Below are positions 1 to 9,089 of a stretch of 64,000 nt of DNA, in pieces. Each line of letters begins with the position of its first letter. Position 1 is the stretch's first letter. The notes below the pieces were generated by a model. The model did no database searches, was not told the DNA's origin, and saw only the letters and a list, made by a program, of their open reading frames with translations. The DNA is from Lachnospiraceae bacterium (GTDB lineage Bacteria; Bacillota; Clostridia; Lachnospirales; Lachnospiraceae), in assembly GCA_022769005.1 (NCBI GenBank), contig JALEKK010000035.1, positions 1 to 64,000 of the forward strand, in the 5' to 3' direction. The position numbers were made by a program, and so were the translations under genes.

Positions 1-2571
1 AAAATAAAATTTCTGGCATGGGTTTCCGTTGTTGCTCCAAAGATCAACATTTGCATTGTTCTGCTGACTTGCTCCGGAAATATCAACAAATCCGTCTTTT
101 CTTGCAACGGTCTCTATGTTGTAATAATCTCCCGCATTCAGATTATTTACTATTCTGAATCCGTCATTTTCCAATTTTATCAATGAAGTGTCACTAGGGG
201 CCGTTATGGCAATGGTTGTTGAAGCACTCTCGGTTACATCACTCGTACCCTTATATCTTACATAAAGTGTATGTGAACTTCCTTTTTTAATGTTGTAAAA
301 TGTATTGCTGTCCTGCCATGTACCGTTATCAAGCTTATATTCGCATCCTGATTTAACAGGAGCATTATATGTAAACGAACCGTTATTATCAGGTGAAAAA
401 CTTCCCTTTTCATATGAAGCAAATCTCGGTGCTCTTGTACTTGTTTTCTTGTTAATTACATAATAGGCTCTTCCGATTCCCCTGTTGTACTTTTCGCCTG
501 CCTTAGGTGAAATTACTATAGTATAATCTCCTGCATGAATAAGTTTATCCGAAGGAACAGTCTCTCCCTTATAATCCAAAAATGTAACCGTATACTCAGA
601 TGAATCAACTACATTTCCGTTATAAGAAACAGTAATAGTCGGAACTATAGGATAGCCCGTATATGTTGTTGATGCAGGATATACCTGTATTCCGGCTTTA
701 CTGAAATCAATAATGTCGGTTGCAGTCCATGTTCCCGTATATGTAATTGTAGTATCGTTTACATTCTCAGTCCATCCGCTGAATCTGTATACTTTATCAT
801 CAACCACTGTTTCATATGAGGAAGTGTACTTTGTATCTTTATTCTTAGATGCATTTGTATATCCGTTATAGGTTTTTCCGCTTCCCGGAATTTCTTCCGT
901 AACCGGTGCGTTAGTCCATTCATAATTAACAGTATAAGTTTTATCGTATTCATCTGCCGTTGTAGGAGCAACTGTCATTTTATGATCTTTAAATCCTACA
1001 TATATAAGACCCGGATCCGCATCCTTTGGAATTGTAAATGTGGATGAATCCGCCGTTCTTACGTATATTCTGCCTCCGCCTTCTATATTGGCCGAAGTAT
1101 TTGATGCATTGGCCGGGCATGTGTAAGGTCCGACATCTTCACTTATATTGCTTGCAATACCGTATATGCTGCCCTGTTCTTCTTTTAATACTAAGGAAAT
1201 ATAATGTGCCAATGTGAGCTTGGACAACCATTCGTCCTCATTTTTACATACTTCGCTGTTATCCGCGCTGGTATTTATATCCTGCTTGATACTATCCGGA
1301 TATTCTATTACGGAATCGATCTGACTGACCTTGTCTGCCGGAAGTGTCTTCTTTAATATATTGCCGATATTGAGATCGGTTTTTGTTTTAGCTTCTCTCC
1401 AGTTTGTCAGAAATGTCTTCCACATTGTTACGTCAGAGGCCGTAGGATCCGATAATCTGGTTATATAATCCGTATACAGGTATGAAGCGCCGTAAGATGA
1501 CACATTGCTCCGGAAGTTATATATTGATTTTCCCTTTATAATTTCATCCGATTTATTGAAAAAATTTATGTAGCTTTGATTTCTTACCAGTCCGCTCTTA
1601 TATAATTCTTCGGCTTCCATTGCGGTACCTTCCGTAAAATAAGCCGGAATAAATCTCGTCGCATTCTTATTGCCGAGTATATATGCATATGATATAAGAT
1701 GCTGAAATTCATGTGCTATAACGCCGTAAACAGTCTGTTTTCCTCCCGACCTCGTCCATACATTATAGTTTGTATGCATGATACACTGGTCCGTATTCAT
1801 TTTGGAAGGATCAAGATTGGAATAATAATTTGCTTCATCCGTTGAATAACAGTCCTTTGAATATGCGAATCCACCGAGATTCGACTGAGTCATCGGATAA
1901 ACCAAAATATTAACAAGCTGATTGTTTTCAGGGTCGTCGAACCTTGCATTTCCGAAATGCTTATTATCCGATGCATAAATGTTATCATCAAATTCTTTTA
2001 ATATTTCCTGTGCGAATTCCGTGGTTATGTTAGGAGAATCATATGTCCATACTATTCCCTTGCTTCCCACGGCCATGCATTTAAATTGCACAGCATTATC
2101 ATATGCACTTTCATTGTTCATATCCTGAAGAATATGAAAATCCTTTGTTGATCCCACGGCAGGAAGCACGTTCTTTTGGGAAATCACTTCGTTTGAACTG
2201 TTGCTCTTGTTGCTCTCCTTGGCTTTGGAATTATAATATTCCGTAAGATCCTGAAACTCATCTTTGCTGTGATCGAAATATTCTATTCCGGATGACGCAG
2301 CGTTTTGTGCACTTCCGGCATTCTCATCATTATCAGCAGGCACATACAGGCCGTTTATGGTTTCATACGCATCACTGCCCTGTCCTACAATATTACCTGT
2401 AGATTTTGTCACGCCGCTTTCATACATAAGCGGATTATATATTAAAACAGTATCTACATTTGTTAGTTTTGTGGTTGTTTCCGCATTTGTAATTTGCGGT
2501 AACCCTATTCCTACAGTGCCCGCCGCAACTGTTACGCTGCTGACCAAGGCTAAAAATCCCGTTTTTTTCAT
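1..2571 (-). CDS. Secreted M30-like zinc metalloprotease with Ig-like repeats, C-terminus beyond the window
   Basis: At least 857 codons are open and still running at base 1, so the C-terminus is missing. The protein begins with a Sec signal peptide (about residues 1-30, ending near TNAE). The motif HEFQH at residues 287-291, followed by E314 in FTEGTAMEAEE, is a gluzincin-type zinc site, and HEFQHLI plus GASYLYTDY resembles the hyicolysin (M30) family. From about residue 500 the chain is rich in Thr, Tyr and Gly and looks like repeated beta-sandwich, MBG/Ig-like modules, including one near STTYTGYPIVPTITVSY. The expected role is an extracellular or surface protease. The ATG follows the holA stop by only two bases, with GGG of the holA end as a possible ribosome binding site, so the two are co-translated. 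The protease class is fairly sure; the substrate is unknown. Confidence 0.8.
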   Translation of the reverse strand, partial: MKKTGFLALVSSVTVAAGTVGIGLPQITNAETTTKLTNVDTVLIYNPLMYESGVTKSTGNIVGQGSDAYETINGLYVPADNDENAGSAQNAASSGIEYFDHSKDEFQDLTEYYNSKAKESNKSNSSNEVISQKNVLPAVGSTKDFHILQDMNNESAYDNAVQFKCMAVGSKGIVWTYDSPNITTEFAQEILKEFDDNIYASDNKHFGNARFDDPENNQLVNILVYPMTQSNLGGFAYSKDCYSTDEANYYSNLDPSKMNTDQCIMHTNYNVWTRSGGKQTVYGVIAHEFQHLISYAYILGNKNATRFIPAYFTEGTAMEAEELYKSGLVRNQSYINFFNKSDEIIKGKSIYNFRSNVSSYGASYLYTDYITRLSDPTASDVTMWKTFLTNWREAKTKTDLNIGNILKKTLPADKVSQIDSVIEYPDSIKQDINTSADNSEVCKNEDEWLSKLTLAHYISLVLKEEQGSIYGIASNISEDVGPYTCPANASNTSANIEGGGRIYVRTADSSTFTIPKDADPGLIYVGFKDHKMTVAPTTADEYDKTYTVNYEWTNAPVTEEIPGSGKTYNGYTNASKNKDTKYTSSYETVVDDKVYRFSGWTENVNDTTITYTGTWTATDIIDFSKAGIQVYPASTTYTGYPIVPTITVSYNGNVVDSSEYTVTFLDYKGETVPSDKLIHAGDYTIVISPKAGEKYNRGIGRAYYVINKKTSTRAPRFASYEKGSFSPDNNGSFTYNAPVKSGCEYKLDNGTWQDSNTFYNIKKGSSHTLYVRYKGTSDVTESASTTIAITAPSDTSLIKLENDGFRIVNNLNAGDYYNIETVARKDGFVDISGASQQNNANVDLWSNNGNPCQKFYF

Positions 2572-2573
2572 TC

Positions 2574-3557
2574 CTAAATCCCTTTCATTGCACTTATTAT
2601 CATAAGTTCCGTTCCGTTCCTGTCGGAAATTTTACCGGTTTTTATGTCTCCCTCAATAAGTGCAAATTCCCTAATAAGTTGTTTTAATCTTTCCGTTGAA
2701 TACATGGAAGCAAATCTTTTGTACTTTTCAACAACAAATCTCATAACACCCTTAGAGCCTATAAGCTTTGCCAATTCCGAATCCGGCAGTTTCCCGTTCC
2801 CGCTTTTGGTCTGCAATATTCCGATATAGTTTCTTTCCAACAGAGTCAATATCTTAAGCGGAGCTTCCTTCAATGCGATGGAATCATAATAGAGTTTCAG
2901 AGCCTTCTCTTTTCTGCCCGCACATATGGCTTCTATCATTTCAAACACCCTCTCTTGAGGCTGAAAGATAACAATGTCGTCAATATCATCTGTGGTAATT
3001 TCTTCTCTTCCTTCACAATATGATATTATTTTTTCAAGTTCATTATCGATATTATTCATATCATTTCCGGTTCTTGACAACAGATGACTTACAGTACTTC
3101 CCCTGATTTTAAAACCTGTGTCCGACAGTTTCTTAACTGCCCATTTTGTTAGATCACCGTCCGACAATCTGCTTATTTCGCAAATATACCCCTTTTTGTT
3201 AATGATTTTATAAAGCGTCTTTCTCTTATCTACGTTGTCTTCAACAATAACAACGGTGAGATACGACGGTATATTATCCATTAACTCATTGATTTCATCA
3301 TTATTATTTTTAAATAATGATACTCTGTTAAGTACTATAAGCCTTCTGTCAGCAAAAAAAGGCAGTGTGCCCGCAACCGATATAAGTTCTTTTACATCAA
3401 CTTTATCGGTATATTCCGATAAATTCATGGCATCCTCTCCGACAATTGCCTGCCTGAGTTGTCTCAGGCAGGCTGTCTTTAAGTATTGCTCATCTCCGTA
3501 TAACAAATATATCGGTTTAAATGATTTGTTTTTTATATCCGATGCGATATTCTTCAT
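2574..3557 (-). CDS. holA: DNA polymerase III subunit delta (clamp loader)
   Basis: The delta subunit opens the beta sliding clamp as part of the clamp-loader complex. The N-terminus MKNIASDIKNKSFKPIYLLY followed by GDEQYLK is the usual start of the family, and the later blocks (AVKKLSDTGF, LLSRTGNDMNNIDNELEKI, IFQPQERVFEMIEAI) match its order. I start at the ATG at 3557, giving 327 residues; an in-frame TTG at 3578 would add seven residues but has no better ribosome binding site. mscL lies 28 bases upstream and the protease gene begins two bases downstream, so these form one transcription unit. Low overall conservation is normal for HolA, but the assignment is firm. Confidence 0.9.
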   Translation of the reverse strand: MKNIASDIKNKSFKPIYLLYGDEQYLKTACLRQLRQAIVGEDAMNLSEYTDKVDVKELISVAGTLPFFADRRLIVLNRVSLFKNNNDEINELMDNIPSYLTVVIVEDNVDKRKTLYKIINKKGYICEISRLSDGDLTKWAVKKLSDTGFKIRGSTVSHLLSRTGNDMNNIDNELEKIISYCEGREEITTDDIDDIVIFQPQERVFEMIEAICAGRKEKALKLYYDSIALKEAPLKILTLLERNYIGILQTKSGNGKLPDSELAKLIGSKGVMRFVVEKYKRFASMYSTERLKQLIREFALIEGDIKTGKISDRNGTELMIISAMKGI

Positions 3558-3585
3558 ACAGTACTGCTCACGATACAATCATATG

Positions 3586-4017
3586 TCAATTCTTTTCCGT
3601 ATCTTCAAGTATTGAAGTACAATGCGGACATCTTGTAGCGGAAATATCTATTTCGCTTTTACAAAACGGACAAATCTTTGTTGTCGGTTCTTCTTCGGCA
3701 ACCGCTTCGGTTTTTCTTAATGCCGCCTTTTTGAATCCCATCATTGCCTTGATAAGAAGAAATAAAACCAATGCGATTAAGAAAAAGTTAATTGCGGTCA
3801 TAATAAAACTGCCGTATTTGAATTCCGCATCTCCGAACTTAACACTTAAATCATTAAAGTTTATTCCGCCGGTAAAAAGTCCCAAAAACGGTGACAATAT
3901 ATCTTTGACAAGGCTGTTGACAATTGCTGTAAACGCACTGCCCATGATAATACCCACGGCCATATCAAAAATATTACCTTTTGATATAAATTCTTTAAAC
4001 TCCTTTATAAAGCCCAT
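3586..4017 (-). CDS. mscL: Large-conductance mechanosensitive channel with C-terminal zinc ribbon
   Basis: MscL forms a pentameric pore that releases solutes during hypo-osmotic shock. The amphipathic N-terminal helix ([20 protein letters not shown]), TM1 with [19 protein letters not shown] and TM2 at about residues 68-94 ([20 protein letters not shown]) are all present. Where other MscL proteins end in a short charged bundle, this one continues into a zinc-ribbon pair: C116-x2-C119 and C130-x2-C133 (CPFC, CPHC). At 143 residues it is near normal length, so the ribbon takes the place of most of the usual tail. AAGGAGG precedes the ATG. It is cotranscribed with holA. The channel call is secure; what the zinc site senses or holds together is unknown. 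Confidence 0.93.
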   Translation of the reverse strand: MGFIKEFKEFISKGNIFDMAVGIIMGSAFTAIVNSLVKDILSPFLGLFTGGINFNDLSVKFGDAEFKYGSFIMTAINFFLIALVLFLLIKAMMGFKKAALRKTEAVAEEEPTTKICPFCKSEIDISATRCPHCTSILEDTEKN

Positions 4018-4101
4018 ATCCGCCTCCTTTCCGTTAATTAATTATAAACTATTTTAAAGAAAAATAAATTATAATACATGTAATATTTTATACTTTTATC
4101 A

Positions 4102-4962
4102 TTAAATGTCAAATTTCTTAATAAAGCTTCTCAACAGGTGTTCCGATAAAACAGAAGTTGTTATGCTTCCCACTCCTCGCGGAACGGGAGTTATTAGTTT
4201 GGCCTTTTCAAACACCGATCCATAATCTACATCTCCGCATAATTCTCCGTTTTCATCGACATTTACACCTACGTCTATTACAACAGAGCCGTCCCCTATG
4301 TAACTCCCGTCAATCATCTTCGCTTTTCCGACGGCTGCAATAACTATATCAGCCCTTTTGCAGATATCTTTTAAATTTCTCGTATGTGAATGACAAATCG
4401 TAACCGTTGCGTTTTTGTCGATTAACATCATTGAAACCGGTTTCCCGATTACATTGCTTCGTCCTATTACGGTGACATTTTTCCCGTCCGTTTCTATATC
4501 GGAGTACTCCAATAACTTTATTACCGCTTCTGCGGTGCAAGGGGCATATCCGCCTGTTCCTGCATACAGACATGCCATATTGGTAAGTGTAAGACCGTCC
4601 AAATCTTTTTCCGGGGAAAAGTTTGAAATTGTTTCCCTCGTATTGATATTTTCAGGCAGCGGCATAAATAACAGTATTCCGTCGATATTATTATCGTTGT
4701 TTATTTTAATAAATTCTTTTTGAAATTCTTCATTTGTTATATTTCCGTCAAATTCAAATATTTCAAAATTCATTCCCAATTTTTCAATTCTTTTAACGGC
4801 GCCTCTCTCATATGCAAGATCATCGTCTCTTTTGCCTATTCTTACAATAGCAAGCTTAGGAAGTCTTCCCGGATATTTATCGCTTTTCTTGGCCGCTTCC
4901 AGACTGTCGGTTATCTTCTCGCATATTTTCTGTGCTACGGGTCCACCCAAAAGTTCAGCCAT
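4102..4962 (-). CDS. folD: FolD-like methylene-THF dehydrogenase lacking cyclohydrolase residues
   Basis: The family oxidises 5,10-methylene-THF to methenyl-THF with NAD(P)+ and usually hydrolyses that to 10-formyl-THF. The Rossmann part is intact (VIGRSNVIGKPVSMML, HSHTRN, AAVGKAKMI, VIDVGVN), as are KDLDG and PLPENI. However, the family motif SQxYVxxK reads DLAYERGA here, so the catalytic lysine (K54 in E. coli) is Ala, and VQLPLP reads LFMPLP, so the catalytic Gln (Q98) is Phe. PVPGGVG reads PVPRGVG. From established work on FolD these residues serve the cyclohydrolase step, so I infer a dehydrogenase-only enzyme. The cyclohydrolase-type FchA gene ends 20 bases upstream of this start, in the same direction. 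Ribosome binding site GAGGGAG. Confidence 0.9.
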   Translation of the reverse strand: MAELLGGPVAQKICEKITDSLEAAKKSDKYPGRLPKLAIVRIGKRDDDLAYERGAVKRIEKLGMNFEIFEFDGNITNEEFQKEFIKINNDNNIDGILLFMPLPENINTRETISNFSPEKDLDGLTLTNMACLYAGTGGYAPCTAEAVIKLLEYSDIETDGKNVTVIGRSNVIGKPVSMMLIDKNATVTICHSHTRNLKDICKRADIVIAAVGKAKMIDGSYIGDGSVVIDVGVNVDENGELCGDVDYGSVFEKAKLITPVPRGVGSITTSVLSEHLLRSFIKKFDI

Positions 4963-4982
4963 ATTTTCTCCCTCTTAATAAC

Positions 4983-5648
4983 TTATACATTCTCGTCGGT
5001 TCTGAGTGACACAATAACCTTAGGAAGATTATTGGCTCTTATCTGGAACGATCTCTTTATAAGTTCATCGGCCTCCTCATTCATCTTATCAGCCACACTT
5101 CTGTTTTTCATAAGTTTGGTATTGCAATATACGTTTAACGCCGCGGATGTTGCCGCTGCGTCACATAAAAGCAAACCTGTTCCAATATCACTTACAGCCA
5201 ACTTTGTACCTATCTCCGTAAGTCTTTCCAATATTTCCATTGCAGGGATGATCTTCCTTATAAGTTCAAGAGGAGCACTTGCGGCGACAACCAGTAACTC
5301 TTCAAGAGTTTCTTCCTTATACTTTTTCTCTTCTTCCGTTTCGCTCGGAAGTGAATATGCCCCGGCAAGAGGCAGGAAACTTTCGGCGTCCCTGCTTATT
5401 CCGTCCATAAGATCTTCTCTTATTACATCTGCGGTTTTTATAATATCTTCTATCTCTTCCTGATATTCCGCATATTTCTTTTTACCGCTTGTAAGATTTG
5501 CAACCATTCCCGCAAGAGCGGTTCCGAGAGAGGCCACATATGCGCTTACACTTCCGCCGCCGGGAACAGGTGATGATGTTGACAAAAGTCCGCAAAAGTC
5601 CTCTATGGAGAGATTTTTTATCATATCCATATCTAATTGTTCGTCCAT
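4983..5648 (-). CDS. fchA: FchA-type cyclodeaminase / methenyl-THF cyclohydrolase
   Basis: This 221-residue protein belongs to the formimidoyl-THF cyclodeaminase family, whose stand-alone clostridial members act as methenyl-THF cyclohydrolases. The hallmark SPVPGGGSVSAYVASLGTAL lies near residues 20-40, and the rest is helical (DADVIREDLMDGI-type helices, SDIGTGLLLCDAAATSAAL) as expected. I chose the ATG at 5648 because GGAGG stands five bases before it; a longer frame upstream has no such site. It is the first gene of a pair with the FolD-like protein that lacks cyclohydrolase residues, which suggests this protein does the hydrolysis. No histidine-degradation genes are near, which argues against a role in formiminoglutamate breakdown. 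Confidence 0.85.
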   Translation of the reverse strand: MDEQLDMDMIKNLSIEDFCGLLSTSSPVPGGGSVSAYVASLGTALAGMVANLTSGKKKYAEYQEEIEDIIKTADVIREDLMDGISRDAESFLPLAGAYSLPSETEEEKKYKEETLEELLVVAASAPLELIRKIIPAMEILERLTEIGTKLAVSDIGTGLLLCDAAATSAALNVYCNTKLMKNRSVADKMNEEADELIKRSFQIRANNLPKVIVSLRTDENV

Positions 5649-5803
5649 ATTTTCCTCCGTAAATTCCGTATAAACATCCGTATATATCATAAAAAGCCAT
5701 TACTTAATATTAAACCGTATCTAAAGCAGAGCTGTATGCAAATGCCGTTGATTGGCGATAAATAAAAGTAATAGCCTTTAATATATTTTATAAAATATAG
5801 TTA

Positions 5804-7144
5804 TTAATATTTGTCTAAATAATTGCTGATTTCCCATGATGAAACCGAATTTTTATATTCATTCCATTCACGGATTTTTGCCTCAGTATATTTTTCAACA
5901 ATATGACTTCCGAGAGCTTCGCAAATCACATCATCTTCCAGTAAACAATCAACCGCATCTATAAGACTCTCCGGAAGTGTTCCCACCCCCGCTTCTTTTC
6001 GTTCTTTCTTTGTCATTTCATATACATTGCAGTCAACGGATTCAATGACCTGAAGCTTATTTTTAATTCCGTCCAAACCGGCTGCAAGGCATACCGCAAG
6101 CGCCAAATAAGGAGTTGCCGACGGATCCGGGTTTCTGAGTTCTACTCTTGTGGATCTTCCTCTTGCCGTCGGTATTCTTACAAGCGGACTTCTGTTTGTT
6201 CCGGACCACGCAATATACACGGGTGCTTCATATCCGGGAACAAGTCTTTTATATGAGTTGACAAGCGGATTTGTGATTGCCGCCATACCCTTGGCGTGTT
6301 TCATAAGTCCGGCTATGAAATGATATGCCGTCTGCGATAAACCGAGCTTGTCATTCTCGTCACAGAATACATTGTTGCCGTCCATATCTTCAAGTGACAT
6401 GTTAACATGCATGCCCGAGCCCGCAACACCCGCAACCGGCTTCGGCATAAATGTTGCATAAAGTCCGTTCTTTTGAGCAATGGTCTTTACGGCAAGTTTA
6501 AATGTCATGATATTGTCTGCGGCGGAAACGGCATCATCATACTTAAAATCAATTTCATGCTGAGCCGGTGCACATTCATGGTGCGACGCTTCGATCTCAA
6601 ACCCCATTTCCTGAAGGTTGAGTACCATCTCCTGACGAACTCCTTCCCCGGGATCGGTAGGTCCTAAATCGAAATATCCGCAATTATCGATAAATTTCGT
6701 GGTAGGTCTTCCTTCATTGTCATATTGGAACATAAAGAATTCACACTCGGGACCCACATTGAATTTATAACCCATATCTTCGGCTTCTTTACATACCTTC
6801 TTAAGTATCGTTCTCGGATCTCCCATAAACGGTTCCTTATCCGCCGTCTTAATGTCACAGATAAGTCTTGCCGTCTTGCCTCTCTCCTGATTCCACGGAA
6901 TTATGATAAATGAGTCGTAATCCGGATACAGATACATGTCCGACTCTTCGATTCTGACAAATCCTTCAACGGAGGATCCGTCAAACATACATTTATTATC
7001 AAGCGCTTTTTCTATCTGATCTGATGTAATAGCCACATTTTTTAGGGTTCCGAAAATATCAGTAAACTGCAGTCTGATGAATTTTACATTTTCTTCTTTT
7101 ACTATTTTAATAATATCTTCTCTTGTGTACTTGTTTCTTGACAT
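5804..7144 (-). CDS. glnA: Glutamine synthetase, type I-alpha
   Basis: GlnA makes glutamine from glutamate, ammonia and ATP as a dodecamer in the cytoplasm. At 446 residues it matches the Bacillus/Clostridium GSI-alpha group. Visible signatures are [19 protein letters not shown] (residues 54-72, with R64 at the position that gives feedback control in B. subtilis), [40 protein letters not shown] and NRSPLVRIP. The adenylylation loop of the beta class is absent, so control should be by feedback and transcription rather than by GlnE. Ribosome binding site GGAGGGG. It starts 12 bases after gltX and shares its promoter. An AT-only palindrome at 5783-5798 lies after the stop but has no GC stem, so I do not call a terminator. 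Confidence 0.97.
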   Translation of the reverse strand: MSRNKYTREDIIKIVKEENVKFIRLQFTDIFGTLKNVAITSDQIEKALDNKCMFDGSSVEGFVRIEESDMYLYPDYDSFIIIPWNQERGKTARLICDIKTADKEPFMGDPRTILKKVCKEAEDMGYKFNVGPECEFFMFQYDNEGRPTTKFIDNCGYFDLGPTDPGEGVRQEMVLNLQEMGFEIEASHHECAPAQHEIDFKYDDAVSAADNIMTFKLAVKTIAQKNGLYATFMPKPVAGVAGSGMHVNMSLEDMDGNNVFCDENDKLGLSQTAYHFIAGLMKHAKGMAAITNPLVNSYKRLVPGYEAPVYIAWSGTNRSPLVRIPTARGRSTRVELRNPDPSATPYLALAVCLAAGLDGIKNKLQVIESVDCNVYEMTKKERKEAGVGTLPESLIDAVDCLLEDDVICEALGSHIVEKYTEAKIREWNEYKNSVSSWEISNYLDKY

Positions 7145-7156
7145 CTTTACCCCTCC

Positions 7157-8833
7157 TTACGCTTCTAATTCTCTTATAACTTTTTCAACTCTGTCAACCA
7201 TTGTCTGTAATCCGAGAATCTGATTTATACTCCACAAATCCGGTGTATTACTTCTTCCCGTTACGGCTATTCTCACTATGGTTGCAACCGTTGTTATATC
7301 TCCTTTATATTTTTCCGGCTCTTCCTTATATGCCTTACGGTCTGTTGCAAAACCGTTTGTCATGGCAATAACTCCCAGCTTATCAAACCATTCGGCATTA
7401 GTATCATTATAATCATATGATGTAAGGTAATCCTTAAGCACGGATACAACCGTCTTGTCATCCACCGGAAATTCTTCTCTTTCAGGCATGAACTCATTGA
7501 AGAATATTGCCATCTGTTCGAATGTCTGCTTAGCGTTTATGAGATCCTTTCTTCTTCTCTTCTGACCGTATCCCATAAGAAGCATTAAAATATCAGTAAA
7601 CTTATTCTCATCCGCAAACCATACTTTCTTTTTAGCAGGTTCATATTCATGAGCCCATCCGGCAAGAAAAGTATAGAGTTCCACAACGCCCATTTGTGAC
7701 AATTCATTCTTACAAATGTTTTCCAGTTTGTCTATATCAAATAACGCTCCTGAATTATTCATATGTTTAACCGAGAAAGGAAATTCCTCCAAAGGCTTTC
7801 CCGGATTTTGCTTATGCCATTCTTCGAAGTTTGAATTGAGAAGGGTCATAAGATATATCTTTATGCACTCCGGATGAAATCCCGCCTCTTTATAAAATGA
7901 AAGTCCCATTTCAGGATCTTTTCTCTTTGAAAGCTTTCTCTTTCCGCCGGTTTCTTCGTCAATCTTCATCATATGAGCCGTATGAGCATATTTAGGGTGT
8001 TTCCATCCAAGCGCTTTAAACAGTTCGATATGAATAGGCAGGGAAGCAAGCCACTCTCCGCCTCTGAGTACAAGAGTCGTTCTCATAAGATGATCATCCA
8101 CCACATGAGCGAAATGATATGTCGGTATGCCGTCTTTTTTTAAGAGCACAACATCATGAATATTCTCGGGCAATTTTACCTTCTTCTTAATTTCATCTTC
8201 AAATTCGAATTCTTTGTCCGGAGAACCCTCGCTTCTCAATCTGATAACATAAGGTCTTCCTTCTTCAAGATTTTTCTTTATCTCATCCAATTCAAGATTT
8301 CTGCTTACGGCATATTTCCCGTAGTATCCGGTAAGCTCATTATTTTTCTCCTGAATCTCTCTTATTTTCGCCAATTCCTCTTCGGTGGCAAAACACGGAT
8401 ATGCCCTTCCCTCTTCCACGAGTTTTTTAGCATATGTATGATAGATACTCACCCTTTCACTCTGGGTGTAAGGTCCGTAAATGTTGGCCGGGTCATCTTC
8501 CGGAAGTCCGGCTCCCTCGTCAAATTCAATTCCGAAATAACTTAAAGCCTCTATAACAAGTTCAACGGCTCCGTCTACCTTTCTCTTTGCGTCGGTATCT
8601 TCTATTCTTAAGAAAAAAACTCCGTCCTTGGTATGGGCTATTCTTTCATCGGCAAGGGCACTGTATAAGTTACCTAAATGAATATATCCCGTAGGGCTCG
8701 GAGCAAGTCTGGTAACTTCCGCCTTATTCCCAAGCTTTCTGTATGGATACAGGGCCTCATATTCATCAGGTGTTTTTAATTCCTCTCCTTTAAAAAGAAG
8801 CTCTGCAAGATCTTTATAATCAGTTTCTGTCAT
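7157..8833 (-). CDS. gltX: Glutamate--tRNA ligase
   Basis: GltX charges tRNA with glutamate and is a class I synthetase. The HIGH region is APSPTGYIHLGN (about residues 44-55) and the KMSKS loop reads KRKLSKRKDPE, a permitted variant. At 558 residues it is longer than the common 470-490 residue enzyme, with an N-terminal extension (MTETDYKDLAELLF) and a longer anticodon-binding half; this long form is usual in this part of Clostridia. Two ATGs lie six bases apart; the second (8833) stands seven bases from GGAG and is preferred over the first (8839), which is only two bases from it. It heads an operon with glnA, tying glutamate use in translation to glutamine synthesis. Confidence 0.95.
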   Translation of the reverse strand: MTETDYKDLAELLFKGEELKTPDEYEALYPYRKLGNKAEVTRLAPSPTGYIHLGNLYSALADERIAHTKDGVFFLRIEDTDAKRKVDGAVELVIEALSYFGIEFDEGAGLPEDDPANIYGPYTQSERVSIYHTYAKKLVEEGRAYPCFATEEELAKIREIQEKNNELTGYYGKYAVSRNLELDEIKKNLEEGRPYVIRLRSEGSPDKEFEFEDEIKKKVKLPENIHDVVLLKKDGIPTYHFAHVVDDHLMRTTLVLRGGEWLASLPIHIELFKALGWKHPKYAHTAHMMKIDEETGGKRKLSKRKDPEMGLSFYKEAGFHPECIKIYLMTLLNSNFEEWHKQNPGKPLEEFPFSVKHMNNSGALFDIDKLENICKNELSQMGVVELYTFLAGWAHEYEPAKKKVWFADENKFTDILMLLMGYGQKRRRKDLINAKQTFEQMAIFFNEFMPEREEFPVDDKTVVSVLKDYLTSYDYNDTNAEWFDKLGVIAMTNGFATDRKAYKEEPEKYKGDITTVATIVRIAVTGRSNTPDLWSINQILGLQTMVDRVEKVIRELEA

Positions 8834-8870
8834 CTGCATTCTCCATTATCAAAAAATCATTTTACACACT

Positions 8871-8899
8871 ATAATACAATGAATATTAATGAGTATCAA
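8871..8899 (-). promoter_or_regulatory. Sigma-A promoter of gltX-glnA
   Basis: On the minus strand TTGATA (8899-8894) is followed after 17 bases by TATTAT (8876-8871), about 35 bases before the gltX start. Upstream at about 8945-8962 lies an imperfect inverted repeat (TGTCACA / TGTGTC) that could bind a regulator; this part is speculative. Confidence 0.7.
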
Positions 8900-9000
8900 G
8901 AATTCATATATCATTAAATACGGAAAATATTTGCTTTTTGTTAAATGTCACATAAAGTGTGTCTTTTCATAATTAAGATATCAATATTCTTTATATTGTG

Positions 9001-9029
9001 TTGATTTTAATTTGTTTTTTATATATATT
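9001..9029 (+). promoter_or_regulatory. Sigma-A promoter of the 9090 hydrolase
   Basis: TTGATT (9001-9006), a 17-base spacer, and TATATT (9024-9029) lie about 60 bases before the GTG start. The leader contains a short hairpin (CGTAT / ATACG at about 9044-9060). Confidence 0.65.
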
Positions 9030-9089
9030 GTGGTATATATGCCCGTATTGAGCAGATACGCTTCAATATATTAAAAGGGGGACAATACA

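Noticed and set aside
4720-5463. 247-codon plus-strand frame over folD and fchA
   Set aside because: It is antisense to both genes and rich in Ser/Phe/Leu, as expected from the complement of coding sequence.
5783-5798. Terminator after glnA
   Set aside because: ATATTTTATAAAATAT is a perfect palindrome but contains only A and T and has no clear T tail, so a functional terminator is not supported.
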